DNA of 64,000 nt from Sphingomonadales bacterium Ga0077531 (GTDB lineage: Bacteria; Pseudomonadota; Alphaproteobacteria; Sphingomonadales; Sphingomonadaceae). The translations under genes and the position numbers were made by a program. The notes below the pieces were generated by a model that saw only the letters and a program-made list of their open reading frames with translations, was not told the origin of the DNA and did not search any database. The DNA is taken from assembly GCA_001464915.1 (NCBI GenBank), contig LNED01000022.1:186001-250000 (forward strand), written 5' to 3'. Of this stretch, positions 25,029 through 34,391 are shown in pieces (the stretch's first letter is position 1; each line of letters opens with the position of its first letter).

Positions 25029-25223
25029 CTATCCGACCGTCGGGGTTTCCGACGATTCGATAGCAGCCTGAGCCGGCGCGGCCGCACCAGGTGCAGTTTC
25101 GAGCCAGTTGTAACGATCCGTGCTCAGCAGGATGAAGTGGATGGTGAACGCCAACACGGCGAGACCAACATGGAGAGCCACGAGCACGCGGCGAATGTCA
25201 AAATAGAACCAGATTCTCCACAT
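25029..25223 (-). CDS. pufA: light-harvesting 1 alpha subunit
   Basis: A 64-residue one-helix antenna apoprotein. The N-terminal [20 protein letters not shown] and the AxxxH bacteriochlorophyll ligand (A25...H29 in [11 protein letters not shown]) followed by YNWLE are hallmarks of LH1 alpha. The C-terminal tail is alanine/proline-rich. AAGGAA precedes the ATG. It lies downstream of pufB with a hairpin in the gap. Confidence 0.96.
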   Translation of the reverse strand: MWRIWFYFDIRRVLVALHVGLAVLAFTIHFILLSTDRYNWLETAPGAAAPAQAAIESSETPTVG

Positions 25224-25265
25224 GGGAAAATTCCTTTTTTGAGAAAAATGATCAGAATGTCGCGC

Positions 25266-25284
25266 CGCCTGCCGAGTGCAGGCG
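25266..25284 (-). promoter_or_regulatory. pufB-pufA intercistronic stem-loop
   Basis: CGCCTGC and GCAGGCG form a perfect seven-pair stem with a five-base loop between the pufB stop (25304) and the pufA start (25223). It may help set relative levels of the two antenna peptides or stabilise the messenger. Confidence 0.6.
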
Positions 25285-25303
25285 ACGTGCGTTCATGATC
25301 TGA

Positions 25304-25444
25304 TCAAAGCCAGGGCTTGTAAGCCCACATCAGGCCATGGGCGACCACAGCGATGGCCACATAAAGGACGAATGTCCCCATGAAGCCCTTGTGGATTTCC
25401 TGTGCCTCTTCGGGCGTCAGGTGAGTTGCGATGCGTTCATTCAT
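25304..25444 (-). CDS. pufB: light-harvesting 1 beta subunit
   Basis: A 46-residue antenna apoprotein with the LTPEEAQEIHKGFMGTF N-terminus and the AxxxH ligand (A32...H36) followed by GLMWAYKPWL, the classic LH1 beta C-terminus. The frame is open for 35 more codons upstream, but the ATG at 25444 gives the family N-terminus. It is the first puf gene, about 170 bases after bchZ. Confidence 0.96.
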   Translation of the reverse strand: MNERIATHLTPEEAQEIHKGFMGTFVLYVAIAVVAHGLMWAYKPWL

Positions 25445-25563
25445 CGGGTTGTCTCCGCTTAGTTGGGTGAGAATGAGAACCCGAAGGCCCCCGTCGGCAT
25501 CCCCGCGTGATCCCCCACGTGGATTGGATAGCCCCCTTTGGGAGGGCATTCGCTTGTGCTGCC

Positions 25564-25578
25564 GCGGACAGTGTCCGC
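25564..25578. promoter_or_regulatory. GC-rich palindrome in the pufB leader
   Basis: GCGGACA-G-TGTCCGC is a perfect 15-base palindrome, flanked by further GCCGC/GCGGC complementarity, located between the bchZ stop and pufB. As RNA it would be a strong hairpin. It could be an operator, a processing or attenuation site, or protect the 5' end of puf mRNA; sequence alone does not decide. Confidence 0.55.
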
Positions 25579-25615
25579 AGCGGCGACAAAGGGTTGGGAC
25601 GGGCGAGCATCATGA

Positions 25616-27076
25616 TCATGCTCCCGCTCCTTCAAGCAGCGCCTCTTCGAGGCAATCTGCGGTAACTGTGGTTACGCCGCGCGCGCGCGCGGTTCGTTCG
25701 GCCGTATCGCGCAGGCGCTTGGCAGCGGAAATCCGCACCAGCACCGGCTGGGCTTCCACCAACCTGTCGAGCGTCGCCTTGGCGTCGGTGTCCCAGGTCA
25801 GTTGGGCCTCGCCGCGCGGCGGTGTCGGCTCGATCTGGTCGAGCTCGGTGCCCAGCGGCAGGATGTGGAACAGCGCGTCAAACAGCGCATTGCACACTTC
25901 CTGCACCAGATAGGTCGCGCCCGAATAACCCATGAAGGGCGTGCCGGTATGGCGGCGGATCGCCGCGCCGGGGAAGCTGGCCGGAATGAACTGCGTGCTC
26001 GGGCCGTACCCGCCGCCAGTCTTTTCCGCCAGATACATCCGCTCGTTATAGCTGCCGAACATGACCAGCGGCGGGTTGGTGTGCAATGATGTGCGCACCG
26101 CGTCATTATCGGTCTTCACCCCGGCGCAGCGCGACGCTGCGATGGTGCAGGGCAGTCCCATATCGTCTTCAAGAAACTGGCGGATGCCGCGCGCATAGGT
26201 TTCATTGGCGACGATGCCAAAGCTTGCCGTGCCGAAGAAATCCTGCGTGACCGAACGCCACAGATCCCACAACGGTTTGATCGTGGTGTGCTTTTCGCGC
26301 TCGATAAACGGTTCGGGGTCGAGCCCGAGTTCGGCGGCGAGTGCGCGCAGGAACTTGGTGGTCTGGGTCAGGCCGATGGGGGCCTGGAAATAGGGCCGCT
26401 CCAGCGTTTCGCACAGGTTGCGGCCAAACTCGCGGTAAAGGCAGACATTGGCGTCCGAGGTGGCGAGGTCGCGGATATCAGCGAGGTGGCTGCCCAAGGG
26501 GAACACCATGCCGACTTCAGCGCCGATGCCTTCGATCAGGCGGCGGATCTCGGCCAGATCGGACGGCATGTTGAACATGCCGTAACTGGGGCCGATAATG
26601 TTGACGCGCGGCTTTTGGCCTTCCTTGCGTTCACGCGGGGCAGGCATTTTCTTGGGGCCGAATTCGGTCCACAGCCAGGTCAGCGCGCGGTCAGCCGATT
26701 GCCACTGATCTTCGTCAATGGTGCGCGGCAGGAAGCGTTTGATGTTGGTGCCTTCGGGCGTCACGCCGCCGCCGATCATTTCGGCGATCGATCCGGTGAC
26801 CACGACGCAGGGCAATTCGGTGTCGAGCGCTTTCCATGCGCGTTTCATCGCGCCTTCAGTGCCGGTCTTACCAAGCTCTTCTTCGCCAAGGCCGGTGACG
26901 ACGATGGGGAGTTCATGCGGCGGCAGTGCGTCGGTGTAGTGCAGCACGCTGGTGACCGGCAGGTTCTCGCAGCCCACCGGCCCATCGATGATGACCTGCA
27001 AGCCCTTCACCGCGGTGAAGACATAGGTTGCGCCCCAATAGCCGCCGGCCCGATCATGATCGAGAACGAGGGTCAT
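25616..27076 (-). CDS. bchZ: chlorophyllide a reductase subunit Z
   Basis: NifK-like catalytic subunit of chlorophyllide a reductase, which reduces ring B to give bacteriochlorin. The 486-residue protein has [15 protein letters not shown] with a cluster cysteine, [14 protein letters not shown], and a C-terminal PCP-reductase-type domain ([17 protein letters not shown]). The frame is open upstream to 27169, but the ATG at 27076 overlaps the bchY stop (ATGA) and gives the usual length. Confidence 0.95.
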   Translation of the reverse strand: MTLVLDHDRAGGYWGATYVFTAVKGLQVIIDGPVGCENLPVTSVLHYTDALPPHELPIVVTGLGEEELGKTGTEGAMKRAWKALDTELPCVVVTGSIAEMIGGGVTPEGTNIKRFLPRTIDEDQWQSADRALTWLWTEFGPKKMPAPRERKEGQKPRVNIIGPSYGMFNMPSDLAEIRRLIEGIGAEVGMVFPLGSHLADIRDLATSDANVCLYREFGRNLCETLERPYFQAPIGLTQTTKFLRALAAELGLDPEPFIEREKHTTIKPLWDLWRSVTQDFFGTASFGIVANETYARGIRQFLEDDMGLPCTIAASRCAGVKTDNDAVRTSLHTNPPLVMFGSYNERMYLAEKTGGGYGPSTQFIPASFPGAAIRRHTGTPFMGYSGATYLVQEVCNALFDALFHILPLGTELDQIEPTPPRGEAQLTWDTDAKATLDRLVEAQPVLVRISAAKRLRDTAERTARARGVTTVTADCLEEALLEGAGA

Positions 27077-28620
27077 GATCCCACCGCCTCTGACGCCTTG
27101 CGCGCCGCTTCGTTCAGGGCCGCATATTTCTTGCGGAACTTGGGACGGTCGACGGGGAGGGTTTCCCACACGCCCGCCGCATGTTCGGTGCCGACGCCCT
27201 CAAAGAAGTCGCGCATCGCATCGAAACGTTCTTTATTGCCCATCGCCGCGTTGATCACGGTCGCAAGGCTGCCAGCGCCCGCCGGGCCCATCAGCGGTCG
27301 TGCCGAGATGAGGTTGGTGAAATACAGCGAAGGGATCGCGCGCGATTTCGCATATTGCACCACCGGGGTGGTGCCGATGGCGAGATCGGGGCGGTATTCT
27401 TCAACCGCTGCGATGTCCTGTTCAAGGCTGGCGCGGAACTGCACATGGACACCGCGCGCTTCGAGCCATTCGCGGTCGGGATCCGACCATTTGGTGCGCG
27501 GGGTTGCGGTGCCGACATAAGGCACATCAGCGCCGCTTTCGACCAGCAGGCGGGCGACCAGCAATTCCGAGCCTTCGTAGCCTGAAACCGTGATCCGGCC
27601 CTTGATCGGCATCGCGGACAACGCGCCCTTGCAGGCGGCGATCATGGTGTTCTTGACCGCGTCGACCTTGTCCTGCGGCAGGCCCAGTGTGTCGCCGATG
27701 GATTGCAGCCATGCCGCGGTGCCATCTGCGCCGACGGGGGCCGAGCCGATAATCGGGCGTCCGGCAGCTTCGAATTCGCGGATGCTGGCGGTGTAGAACG
27801 GGTGGATCGCGGCGACCACTGCGCAATCGAGCGCCGCGTAAAGCTCGCGCCATTCGCGGGTCGGCACAACCGGGCCAGCGGCGAGGCCGAGCGGTGCGAG
27901 CATTTGCCCGATTACCACCGGATCAGCCGGGAACATTTCACCGAGCAGTGTCACTGTCGGCAGGTCAGACCGCTCACGCGGCGCGGCGACAGGGCCAGCG
28001 GCGACTTCCTCGCGCGCGTAATTGAGCATTGCGCCCGCCAGCACGTCTTTCGCTTCGGCGTGGGTCGGAATGCCGAAACCGGGGACATCAATGCCGATGA
28101 TCCGCACGCCATTGATCGCCTTGCCCAGCAGCCGCAGCGGCACGCCGCTCGCGGTGGGCACGCACAGGTTGGTGACGATGATCGCGTCGTAATTGGCAGG
28201 ATCGGCGAGGCCTTCGACCGCTTCCTTGATGTCTTCGAACAGCTTGCCCGTGACCAGCGTTTCGCTGGAGAACGGAACGTAGCCGACCGTGCGCCGCGCG
28301 CCGTAGAAGTGCGAGGTGAAGGTCAGCCCATAAACGCAGCAGGCCGAGCCTGACAGCACCGTGGCGGTGCGGCGCATCCGCAAACCGACGCGCAATGACC
28401 CGAAGGCCGGGCACATCGATTGCGGCTGATCATGCGGGCCTGCCTGCGGATCGACCGGATAATCGGCGGCGTATTGATCGAGAATGTCGCTCTTGCCCGC
28501 AGTGCGCGCGGCATCGAGCATCGTGTCCTTGGAAGAACATGCGCCACCAGCAGCCGCGCCGGTATCGAGTTCGATCCGGTCAGGGGCGCGCGAGGGCTCA
28601 AAGGCGTTATGGCTGCTCAT
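27073..28620 (-). CDS. bchY: chlorophyllide a reductase subunit Y
   Basis: NifD-like partner of BchZ. Cysteines for the shared iron-sulfur cluster are in [22 protein letters not shown] and [12 protein letters not shown]. The product has 515 residues. Its start overlaps the bchX stop and its end overlaps bchZ, in the conserved bchCXYZ order. Confidence 0.95.
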   Translation of the reverse strand: MSSHNAFEPSRAPDRIELDTGAAAGGACSSKDTMLDAARTAGKSDILDQYAADYPVDPQAGPHDQPQSMCPAFGSLRVGLRMRRTATVLSGSACCVYGLTFTSHFYGARRTVGYVPFSSETLVTGKLFEDIKEAVEGLADPANYDAIIVTNLCVPTASGVPLRLLGKAINGVRIIGIDVPGFGIPTHAEAKDVLAGAMLNYAREEVAAGPVAAPRERSDLPTVTLLGEMFPADPVVIGQMLAPLGLAAGPVVPTREWRELYAALDCAVVAAIHPFYTASIREFEAAGRPIIGSAPVGADGTAAWLQSIGDTLGLPQDKVDAVKNTMIAACKGALSAMPIKGRITVSGYEGSELLVARLLVESGADVPYVGTATPRTKWSDPDREWLEARGVHVQFRASLEQDIAAVEEYRPDLAIGTTPVVQYAKSRAIPSLYFTNLISARPLMGPAGAGSLATVINAAMGNKERFDAMRDFFEGVGTEHAAGVWETLPVDRPKFRKKYAALNEAARKASEAVGS

Positions 28621-29606
28621 GCTTCGTCGTAGATCACTTCGAGGCTGGGGCGGGTTTCAAACACGCCGCCGCGCATATCGGCCTGCGTCGCGGGGACGAG
28701 CTCGACATTGGCGCCGGTCACGTCGGCACTGAACAGGCCGAGCAGGCCGTCCTGCGTCAGCGGGGTGGGGCGTACCGGGGGCGCTTCGGCGACGTTGACG
28801 GCGAGGTCTTCAAACAGGCTCGCCCATTCGCCGCCAGGGATGCCGATGATCTGGTAATTCGCGCTCTTGCGGCGGATGTCTTCGTTCGCGGGGATCGCGG
28901 TGAGCACCGGGATGCCGACCGCTTCGGCGAAGGCATGGGCTTCGCCGGTGCCGTCATCCTTGTTGATGATCATGCCCGCCACGCCGACATTGCCGCCCAT
29001 CTTGCGGAAGTATTCCACCGCCTGGCAGACATTGTTGGCGACATAGAGCGATTGCAGATCGTTCGATCCGACCACGATCACCTTCTGACACATGTCGCGG
29101 GCGATCGGCAGGCCGAACCCGCCGCACACCACATCGCCGAGGAAATCAAGCAGGACGTAATCAAAGCCCCAATCGTGGAAACCCAGTTTTTCGAGCAGTT
29201 CGAACCCGTGGATGATCCCGCGACCACCGCAACCGCGCCCAACTTCAGGCCCGCCGAGTTCCATCGCGAAGACGCCGTCGCGCTGGAAGCACACATCTTC
29301 GATGCGGACTTCTTCGCCAGCGGCCTTTTTCTTCGACGATGTTTCGATGATCGTCGGGCAGCTTTTGCCGCCGAACAGCAGGCTGGTAGTGTCGGATTTC
29401 GGATCGCACCCGATCAGCAGCACGCGCTTGCCCTGCTGGGCCATCATGTAGCTGAGGTTCGACAGCGCAAAGCTTTTGCCCGAACCGCCCTTGCCGTAGA
29501 TCGCAATGACCTGCGTTTCGCTTTTGATTTCGCCGGTGTGAACCGGATCGGGTTCAAAGCTGGCTTCTTCGCGCAAAGCTGCCGTTTGGGTATCAAGCAC
29601 GGTCAT
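28617..29606 (-). CDS. bchX: chlorophyllide a reductase iron protein X
   Basis: NifH-like ATP-driven electron donor to BchYZ. It has the P-loop YGKGGSGKSFALSN and cluster cysteines in GRGCGGRGI and [11 protein letters not shown]. Several start codons are clustered; the ATG at 29606 (MTVLDTQTA), which overlaps the bchC stop as TGATG with GGAG nine bases upstream, was preferred and gives 329 residues. Confidence 0.95.
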   Translation of the reverse strand: MTVLDTQTAALREEASFEPDPVHTGEIKSETQVIAIYGKGGSGKSFALSNLSYMMAQQGKRVLLIGCDPKSDTTSLLFGGKSCPTIIETSSKKKAAGEEVRIEDVCFQRDGVFAMELGGPEVGRGCGGRGIIHGFELLEKLGFHDWGFDYVLLDFLGDVVCGGFGLPIARDMCQKVIVVGSNDLQSLYVANNVCQAVEYFRKMGGNVGVAGMIINKDDGTGEAHAFAEAVGIPVLTAIPANEDIRRKSANYQIIGIPGGEWASLFEDLAVNVAEAPPVRPTPLTQDGLLGLFSADVTGANVELVPATQADMRGGVFETRPSLEVIYDEA

Positions 29607-30553
29607 CAGCATTCGCTCCAATCGAGAACCATTTTAAGACAATCAGGGTCAGTGAAGGCCTGTGGGTAGGCCTCCGTCGCTTCACCGGCAGGGCGCCGGT
29701 TGGTGATGAGCCCTTTGAGATCGAGCCGCCCGCATTCAATCAGCGCGCGGGTTTCAGCCAGGTCGCCCGGCTGCCATTCGGCGGCCACGCGGAAATGCGC
29801 TTCGCGCATGAAAGCCGCCGGGAAGGCGAAGCTCACACGGTCGGAATAGAAGCCTGCCAGCACGATCTCGCCGCCTTTGGCGAGGCGGGTGACGAGCGTG
29901 TCGATGAGGTTTGCATCGCCACTGGCATCATAGATGGCGTGATAATCGCGGCGCTCATCAGCGGCGGGATCAATCACGTCGTAACCAAGCGCGCCGGTGC
30001 GGCGGGCGGGGTTGGTTTCCCACACGGTCGGCGCTTTGCCGCCCATCGCCACCGTCAGCCGGGCGAGCAGGCGGCCCAATACGCCGTGGCCGATGATCAG
30101 GTCAGGCAGCGCCTCACGCCGGGCAAAGCCGCCCTTGATCGCATGGAGCGCCGTGGCGGCCAGCGCGCACAGCACGCCGGATTCGCCGAGATGTTCAGGG
30201 ATGGGAAGGGCGCGGGCCGACGGGACAATCACTGTCTTGGCCGTGCCGCCGAACAGGCCGCGCGCATCGGTGTAGCAATTGGCGCCGGGTACGAACACCC
30301 AATCGCCAACCCGTCCGCGCGCATCGTTGCCGGCGTCGATGATCCGGCCAACCGATTCGTAACCGGGCACCAGCGGGTAACCAAGGCCGGGGAAGGGCGG
30401 CATCCGCCCGGTCCACAACAGCTTTTCGGTGCCGGTGCTGATCCCGCTGAAGGTGATTTCTACGACGACATCTGATGCTTCCACAGGCTTCATCTCGAGC
30501 GAACGGAGCGCCATGCGCTCCGGTGCTTCGAGAATGACGGCCAGCGTATGCAT
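29606..30553 (-). CDS. bchC: 3-hydroxyethyl bacteriochlorophyllide a dehydrogenase
   Basis: Oxidises the 3-hydroxyethyl group to the acetyl group of bacteriochlorophyll a. A 315-residue zinc-alcohol-dehydrogenase-family protein: [15 protein letters not shown], then [12 protein letters not shown], and a Rossmann region around [17 protein letters not shown]. It is separated from crtF by about 125 bases holding a PpsR-type site, so bchCXYZ-puf has its own promoter. Confidence 0.94.
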   Translation of the reverse strand: MHTLAVILEAPERMALRSLEMKPVEASDVVVEITFSGISTGTEKLLWTGRMPPFPGLGYPLVPGYESVGRIIDAGNDARGRVGDWVFVPGANCYTDARGLFGGTAKTVIVPSARALPIPEHLGESGVLCALAATALHAIKGGFARREALPDLIIGHGVLGRLLARLTVAMGGKAPTVWETNPARRTGALGYDVIDPAADERRDYHAIYDASGDANLIDTLVTRLAKGGEIVLAGFYSDRVSFAFPAAFMREAHFRVAAEWQPGDLAETRALIECGRLDLKGLITNRRPAGEATEAYPQAFTDPDCLKMVLDWSEC

Positions 30554-30630
30554 TATGTCGGTCTCCCCCGAAGGCTTTTCGCGCTGCTTTTGCCGAGTCG
30601 AAAACTCCGCAGCTACGTTCTGCCGAGTGT

Positions 30631-30671
30631 TTGCTACGCCTTACGTATTTGACTGTCAAATAATTTGGACA
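30631..30671 (-). promoter_or_regulatory. bchC promoter with perfect PpsR operator
   Basis: 30654-30671 is a perfect TGT-N12-ACA. On the minus strand TTGACA (complement of 30654-30659) is followed after 17 bases by TAGCAA (complement of 30631-30636), the same layout as the bchG promoter. It should drive bchCXYZ and pufBALM and be repressed by PpsR. Confidence 0.7.
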
Positions 30672-30679
30672 AGTTTCCC

Positions 30680-31810
30680 TCAGGCTTGCGCAATGATAAT
30701 GCTTGCGTTGACCGGTTGCGCTGTTGCGACGGGACGAGCGGCTGAAAAGCCCGCAGCGCGCAGCATGGCGATGATTTCCGCCGGGCTGCGCGGGCGGCCT
30801 GAACCCATCGCCCACAGGTAAAGGCCAAAAAACGCCTCCCCCATCGGTTCAGCGCCGGGGATGCGCGCCATCGGCTCGGCAATCAGCAGCCGTGCGCCGG
30901 GGGTGAGGCTCTTGCGGATATTGCCAAGCAGCGACTGCGCGGGCGCATCATCGTGATCATGCAGGATGCGGATCAGCGATACCAGATCGTAACCTTGAGG
31001 TATGGAATCGCTGAAGAAATTGCCCGGATGGGTGGAGACACGCACCTCCCCCACTGCCGCCGCCAGCACCGGACCACCAGTGGCGACGACTTCTGGCAGA
31101 TCGAACAATCCGAGGCTCAGATGCGGGTGCGCCGTGCCGATCGCTTTGAGGAAGGCGCCATGCCCGCCGCCAACATCAAGCAGCCGTTTGACCCCTTTGA
31201 AGCTGACCGAAGCCAGGACTTCATCGGCTACAAAGTGCTGCGATGCGGCCATCAGCTGCGAATATTCGGCGGTGTCCTCGCCGCGCTCGGTCGCGCCTTG
31301 CAGTGCGCCCGCATACGTCCAGAAGCGCGACAGATCGGTCGGCTCCTTCCGGTCGGCGCGCAGCAAGGCCATCGGATCGGCGAGGTCGGCGTAGAGCAGT
31401 CGGTGGTGCCGTACCATCGCCTGCACGCCGGGATTGGCAGCGAATACAGCGCCTTGTTCTCCCAGCATCCATTGGTCAGGCGCGGCTTCTTCGGACAGTT
31501 TCAGCGGCCGCCCGGCGCGGAGAAGGGTCAACGTCGCCTGTTCGCTCAGGCCCATGCGCGGCGCAATGGCGGCGGCGCTCAGCGGGCCATTGTGCAACAC
31601 ATCGAACAACCCGCCTTCGACATAGGCGCGCAGCACCTGCGCATAGGCAAAGCCCGCCAGCAGATCGAACGCTGCATCGGCGCGGCTCCGCGCGATCCAG
31701 CGGATCACCGGCAAGCGCGCGGCCCAATGTTGAAAGCGGGGATTGGCGAACACCGCGTTGCGCCGGGCGATCCATCCGATCCGCAAGGCGGCCCAATTGC
31801 TCACGAACAA
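30680..31810 (-). CDS. crtF: hydroxyneurosporene/demethylspheroidene O-methyltransferase
   Basis: Methylates the tertiary hydroxyl of acyclic carotenoids in the spheroidene/spirilloxanthin pathway. The 376-residue protein has an N-terminal dimerisation/helix-turn-helix domain (LSAAAIAPRMGLSEQATLTLL) and a C-terminal SAM domain with RLLDVGGGHGAFLKAIG and LIRILHDHDD. A stop codon lies just upstream, so the start is either TTG at 31810 or GTG at 31804; neither has a clear ribosome-binding site. It diverges from crtD with a PpsR site in the gap. Confidence 0.9.
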   Translation of the reverse strand: MFVSNWAALRIGWIARRNAVFANPRFQHWAARLPVIRWIARSRADAAFDLLAGFAYAQVLRAYVEGGLFDVLHNGPLSAAAIAPRMGLSEQATLTLLRAGRPLKLSEEAAPDQWMLGEQGAVFAANPGVQAMVRHHRLLYADLADPMALLRADRKEPTDLSRFWTYAGALQGATERGEDTAEYSQLMAASQHFVADEVLASVSFKGVKRLLDVGGGHGAFLKAIGTAHPHLSLGLFDLPEVVATGGPVLAAAVGEVRVSTHPGNFFSDSIPQGYDLVSLIRILHDHDDAPAQSLLGNIRKSLTPGARLLIAEPMARIPGAEPMGEAFFGLYLWAMGSGRPRSPAEIIAMLRAAGFSAARPVATAQPVNASIIIAQA

Positions 31811-31828
31811 GAAGTTTCACACATCATA

Positions 31829-31846
31829 TGTCTAAACAATTGGACA
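31829..31846. promoter_or_regulatory. PpsR operator between crtF and crtD
   Basis: A perfect TGT-N12-ACA (arms TGTCTAA and TTGGACA) in the short divergent region of crtF and crtD. It would allow PpsR to control both carotenoid transcripts. Confidence 0.7.
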
Positions 31847-31899
31847 GATGACATGGTAAGGTCAATGATATTCGCGGGATTTGAATGAGGGGAAGACGG

Positions 31900-33465
31900 G
31901 TGAACGCGCGAGTCGCCGTCATCGGGGCAGGGATTGGCGGGCTGACCAGCGCCGCGCTGCTGGCGGCGCGCGGCGCGGACGTCACTGTGTTCGAAAAAGA
32001 AAGCTGGGTCGGCGGGAAAGCGCGCCGCGTGGCGGTGGATGGCGCCGAGATTGACGGCGGGCCAACCGTGTTCACTTACCGCGACGTGTTCGACGAGGTG
32101 TTCGCCGCCTGCGGCGCGCGACTGGAAGATCACGTGACCATCGCTCAGGCCGAAGTCATCGCGCGCCATGCGTGGGGGCCGGACGAACGGCTCGACCTGT
32201 TTGCCGATCCTTTGCGCAGCGAAGACGCCATCGGCACCTTTGCCGGGGCCGGGGCGGCGCGCGGTTACCGCAATTTCCGCCATGAAGCGCAGCGCATCTT
32301 CAACGTGCTCGAAGACCCGTTCCTGCGCGGCGACAAGGCCAGCACGCCGCTGCCGATGATGTGGCGGATCGGGCCGTGGAAGCTGGGCGATATGCTCGCG
32401 ATGCGCCCGTTTGATGGGATGTGGAACGCGCTCGGCCAGCATTTCAAAGACCCGCGTTTGCAGCAATTATTTGGCCGCTATGCCACCTATTGCGGATCAT
32501 CGCCGTTTGCCGCGCCCGCCACGCTGATGCTGATCGCGCACGTGGAGGCGCGCGGCGTGTGGCTGATCGAAGGCGGCATCCATGCGCTCGCCAAGGCGCT
32601 GGCGGGGCTTGCGACACGCCAAGGCGCGCGCATCCGCACCAATGCGCCAGTGTCCGAGGTGCTCACGCATAATGGCCGCGTGAGCGGGGTGCGGCTGGCA
32701 TCGGGCGAAGTCATCCCCGCTGATATCGTCATCTGCAACGGTGATCCCGCCGCCTTGGCCACTGCGCGGTTTGGTGCAGGCGCAGCGCGGGCTGTGCCGC
32801 AGGTGCCGCCCGCCAAACGCTCACTCTCGGCAATGGTGTGGTACGCCCATGCCGAGACGAGCGGGTTCGACCTCAGCCACCACAACGTGTTTTTCTCGCC
32901 CGATTACGCCCGCGAATTCCGCGAGATTGCCGCAGGCCAGCCGCCGTCCGATCCAACCGTTTACCTGTGCGCCACCGATCGCGGTGCGCACGCCAGCGCC
33001 GCGCCCCCAATCGGAACGCGTGAACGCATCCAGATCATCGTCAACGCGCCCGCCAACGGCGACGCCCACGACTATACACCCGAGGAGAGAGCCCGATGCA
33101 CCGACGCCATGATGGCCACGCTGAAGCGTTGCGGTCTGACACTGGAAGATCCGGCCCCGCACCAGCTGATGACCCCGCAGGATTGGGAAGCCCTCTTCCC
33201 GGCCACGGGCGGCGCCCTTTATGGGCGAGCGTCGCACGGCTGGGCGGCCTCTTTCCAGCGGCAGGGGCCCAAGACCCGGCTGCCCGGTCTTTATTGCACG
33301 GGCGGGGCGACCCATCCGGCGGCTGGGGTGCCCATGGCAGCCTTGTCCGGGCAGCTGGCAGCGCGGGTGATCGAGAAGGACCTCGCTTCGATGAAGCCAT
33401 CCCGGCGGGCGGTTACAGCTGGTGGTATGTCGATGCCATCAGCGAGGACGGGCAGCACGGGCTGA
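31900..33465 (+). CDS. crtD: 1-hydroxycarotenoid 3,4-desaturase (CrtI-type)
   Basis: Introduces the 3,4 double bond in hydroxylated acyclic carotenoids. FAD-binding Rossmann motif VAVIGAGIGGLTSAALLAA at the N-terminus and the carotenoid desaturase C-terminal motif GLYCTGGATHPAAGVPMAAL. GTG at 31900 is preceded by AGGGGAA; an ATG at 31885 is also in frame. The protein runs about 23 residues beyond the usual family end (after ARVIEKDLAS), and this extension is read from DNA that in another frame encodes conserved CrtC sequence. CrtD rather than CrtI is chosen from the crtF and crtC neighbours. Confidence 0.88.
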   Translation: MNARVAVIGAGIGGLTSAALLAARGADVTVFEKESWVGGKARRVAVDGAEIDGGPTVFTYRDVFDEVFAACGARLEDHVTIAQAEVIARHAWGPDERLDLFADPLRSEDAIGTFAGAGAARGYRNFRHEAQRIFNVLEDPFLRGDKASTPLPMMWRIGPWKLGDMLAMRPFDGMWNALGQHFKDPRLQQLFGRYATYCGSSPFAAPATLMLIAHVEARGVWLIEGGIHALAKALAGLATRQGARIRTNAPVSEVLTHNGRVSGVRLASGEVIPADIVICNGDPAALATARFGAGAARAVPQVPPAKRSLSAMVWYAHAETSGFDLSHHNVFFSPDYAREFREIAAGQPPSDPTVYLCATDRGAHASAAPPIGTRERIQIIVNAPANGDAHDYTPEERARCTDAMMATLKRCGLTLEDPAPHQLMTPQDWEALFPATGGALYGRASHGWAASFQRQGPKTRLPGLYCTGGATHPAAGVPMAALSGQLAARVIEKDLASMKPSRRAVTAGGMSMPSARTGSTG

Positions 33466-34304
33466 CAATCATCGCCTTTTTGGGCAGCGTGTTCTCACCC
33501 TATTACAAGAAGAGCGGGCGCAGCGAACCGCTCAACCATACTTCGCTCAACGTCGCGCTTTATGGCCCGCAGCACCGCTGGGTGATGACCGAGCGCGGCA
33601 GCGGCGCAGTGGAGCGTGATGCGAGCAATCTGATGATCGGGCCAAGTAGTGTGCGCTGGGAGAACGGCGCGCTCACCATCGATATAGTCGAAGGTGACAC
33701 CCGCCTGTTCGTGCCGTGGCAGCGCCCGGTGGTTGGGCGCGTGCGGGTTTACCCCGAGGCATTGAACCGGGTCGCCTTCGCGCTCGACAGTCAGGAGAAC
33801 CACATTTGGCACTGCCTCGCCCCGCGTGCGCGGATCGAGGTGGAGATGACGTCGCCTGGCGTGTCGTGGAGCGGCAAGGCCTATCTCGACCACAATCGCG
33901 GCAGCGAGCCGTTGGAGAAAGGCTTTAACACCTGGCACTGGTCGCGCGCCCATCTGAATGAAGGCGCGCTGGTCTGTTACGAAGGCGAGCGCGGCGATGG
34001 CTCGCTGTTTGCCAGCGCCCTGCGGTTTGATCGCGACGCGGTGCCCGAACCGGTCGATCTGCCGCCCATCGCACACCTGCCGCGCAGCAAATGGGGCGTG
34101 GCGCGCCGCACAAGGTCCGACATCGGCGTGGCCGAAGTGCGCCGCACGTGGGAGGACACGCCGTTCTACGCCCGCTCCGAACTCGCTTCGCGCTTTGCCG
34201 GTGAAGAAGTGGTGACGGTGCAGGAGAGCCTCGACATGCAGCGGTTTTCATCGCCGCTGGTGCAGTTCATGCTGCCGTATCGGATGCCGCGACGGAAAGG
34301 TTAG
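33294..34304 (+). CDS. crtC: carotenoid 1,2-hydratase (hydroxyneurosporene synthase)
   Basis: Adds water across the terminal 1,2 double bond of acyclic carotenoids. Family motifs are clear: AGGYSWWYVDAISEDG, IIAFLGSVFSPYY, NVALYG, EDTPFYARSELASR and the C-terminal SPLVQFMLPYRMPRRKG. Conservation begins near 33382, yet the frame has no ATG or GTG between 33097 and that point. TTG at 33294 is the nearest plausible start and would give 336 residues with 172 bases of overlap with crtD. The start is therefore uncertain; a frameshift near the crtD end is the alternative. Confidence 0.85.
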   Translation: MHGRGDPSGGWGAHGSLVRAAGSAGDREGPRFDEAIPAGGYSWWYVDAISEDGQHGLTIIAFLGSVFSPYYKKSGRSEPLNHTSLNVALYGPQHRWVMTERGSGAVERDASNLMIGPSSVRWENGALTIDIVEGDTRLFVPWQRPVVGRVRVYPEALNRVAFALDSQENHIWHCLAPRARIEVEMTSPGVSWSGKAYLDHNRGSEPLEKGFNTWHWSRAHLNEGALVCYEGERGDGSLFASALRFDRDAVPEPVDLPPIAHLPRSKWGVARRTRSDIGVAEVRRTWEDTPFYARSELASRFAGEEVVTVQESLDMQRFSSPLVQFMLPYRMPRRKG

Positions 34305-34308
34305 GCCG

Positions 34309-34332
34309 GGAGGGGCGCGAGCCCCCCCCTCC
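34309..34332. terminator. GC hairpin between crtC and the fap-like operon
   Basis: GGAGGGG at 34309-34315 pairs with CCCCTCC at 34326-34332. It lies 5 bases past the crtC stop, between two converging genes, and probably ends both transcripts although the T-run is poor. Confidence 0.55.
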
Positions 34333-34391
34333 GTCGCCCCGTGCGTTTCACCGGGCTTGGCTTTTTTCCTACGCTTCATCCGCCATCGCTG

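Noticed and set aside
26288..27520. Long open frame antisense to bchZ and bchY
   Set aside because: Third-position GC bias of the real genes creates open antisense frames; the translation has no recognisable motif, and bchYZ motifs on the other strand are unmistakable.
33096..33293. ATG at 33096 as the crtC start
   Set aside because: It would overlap crtD by 370 bases and add about 66 residues with no similarity to CrtC.
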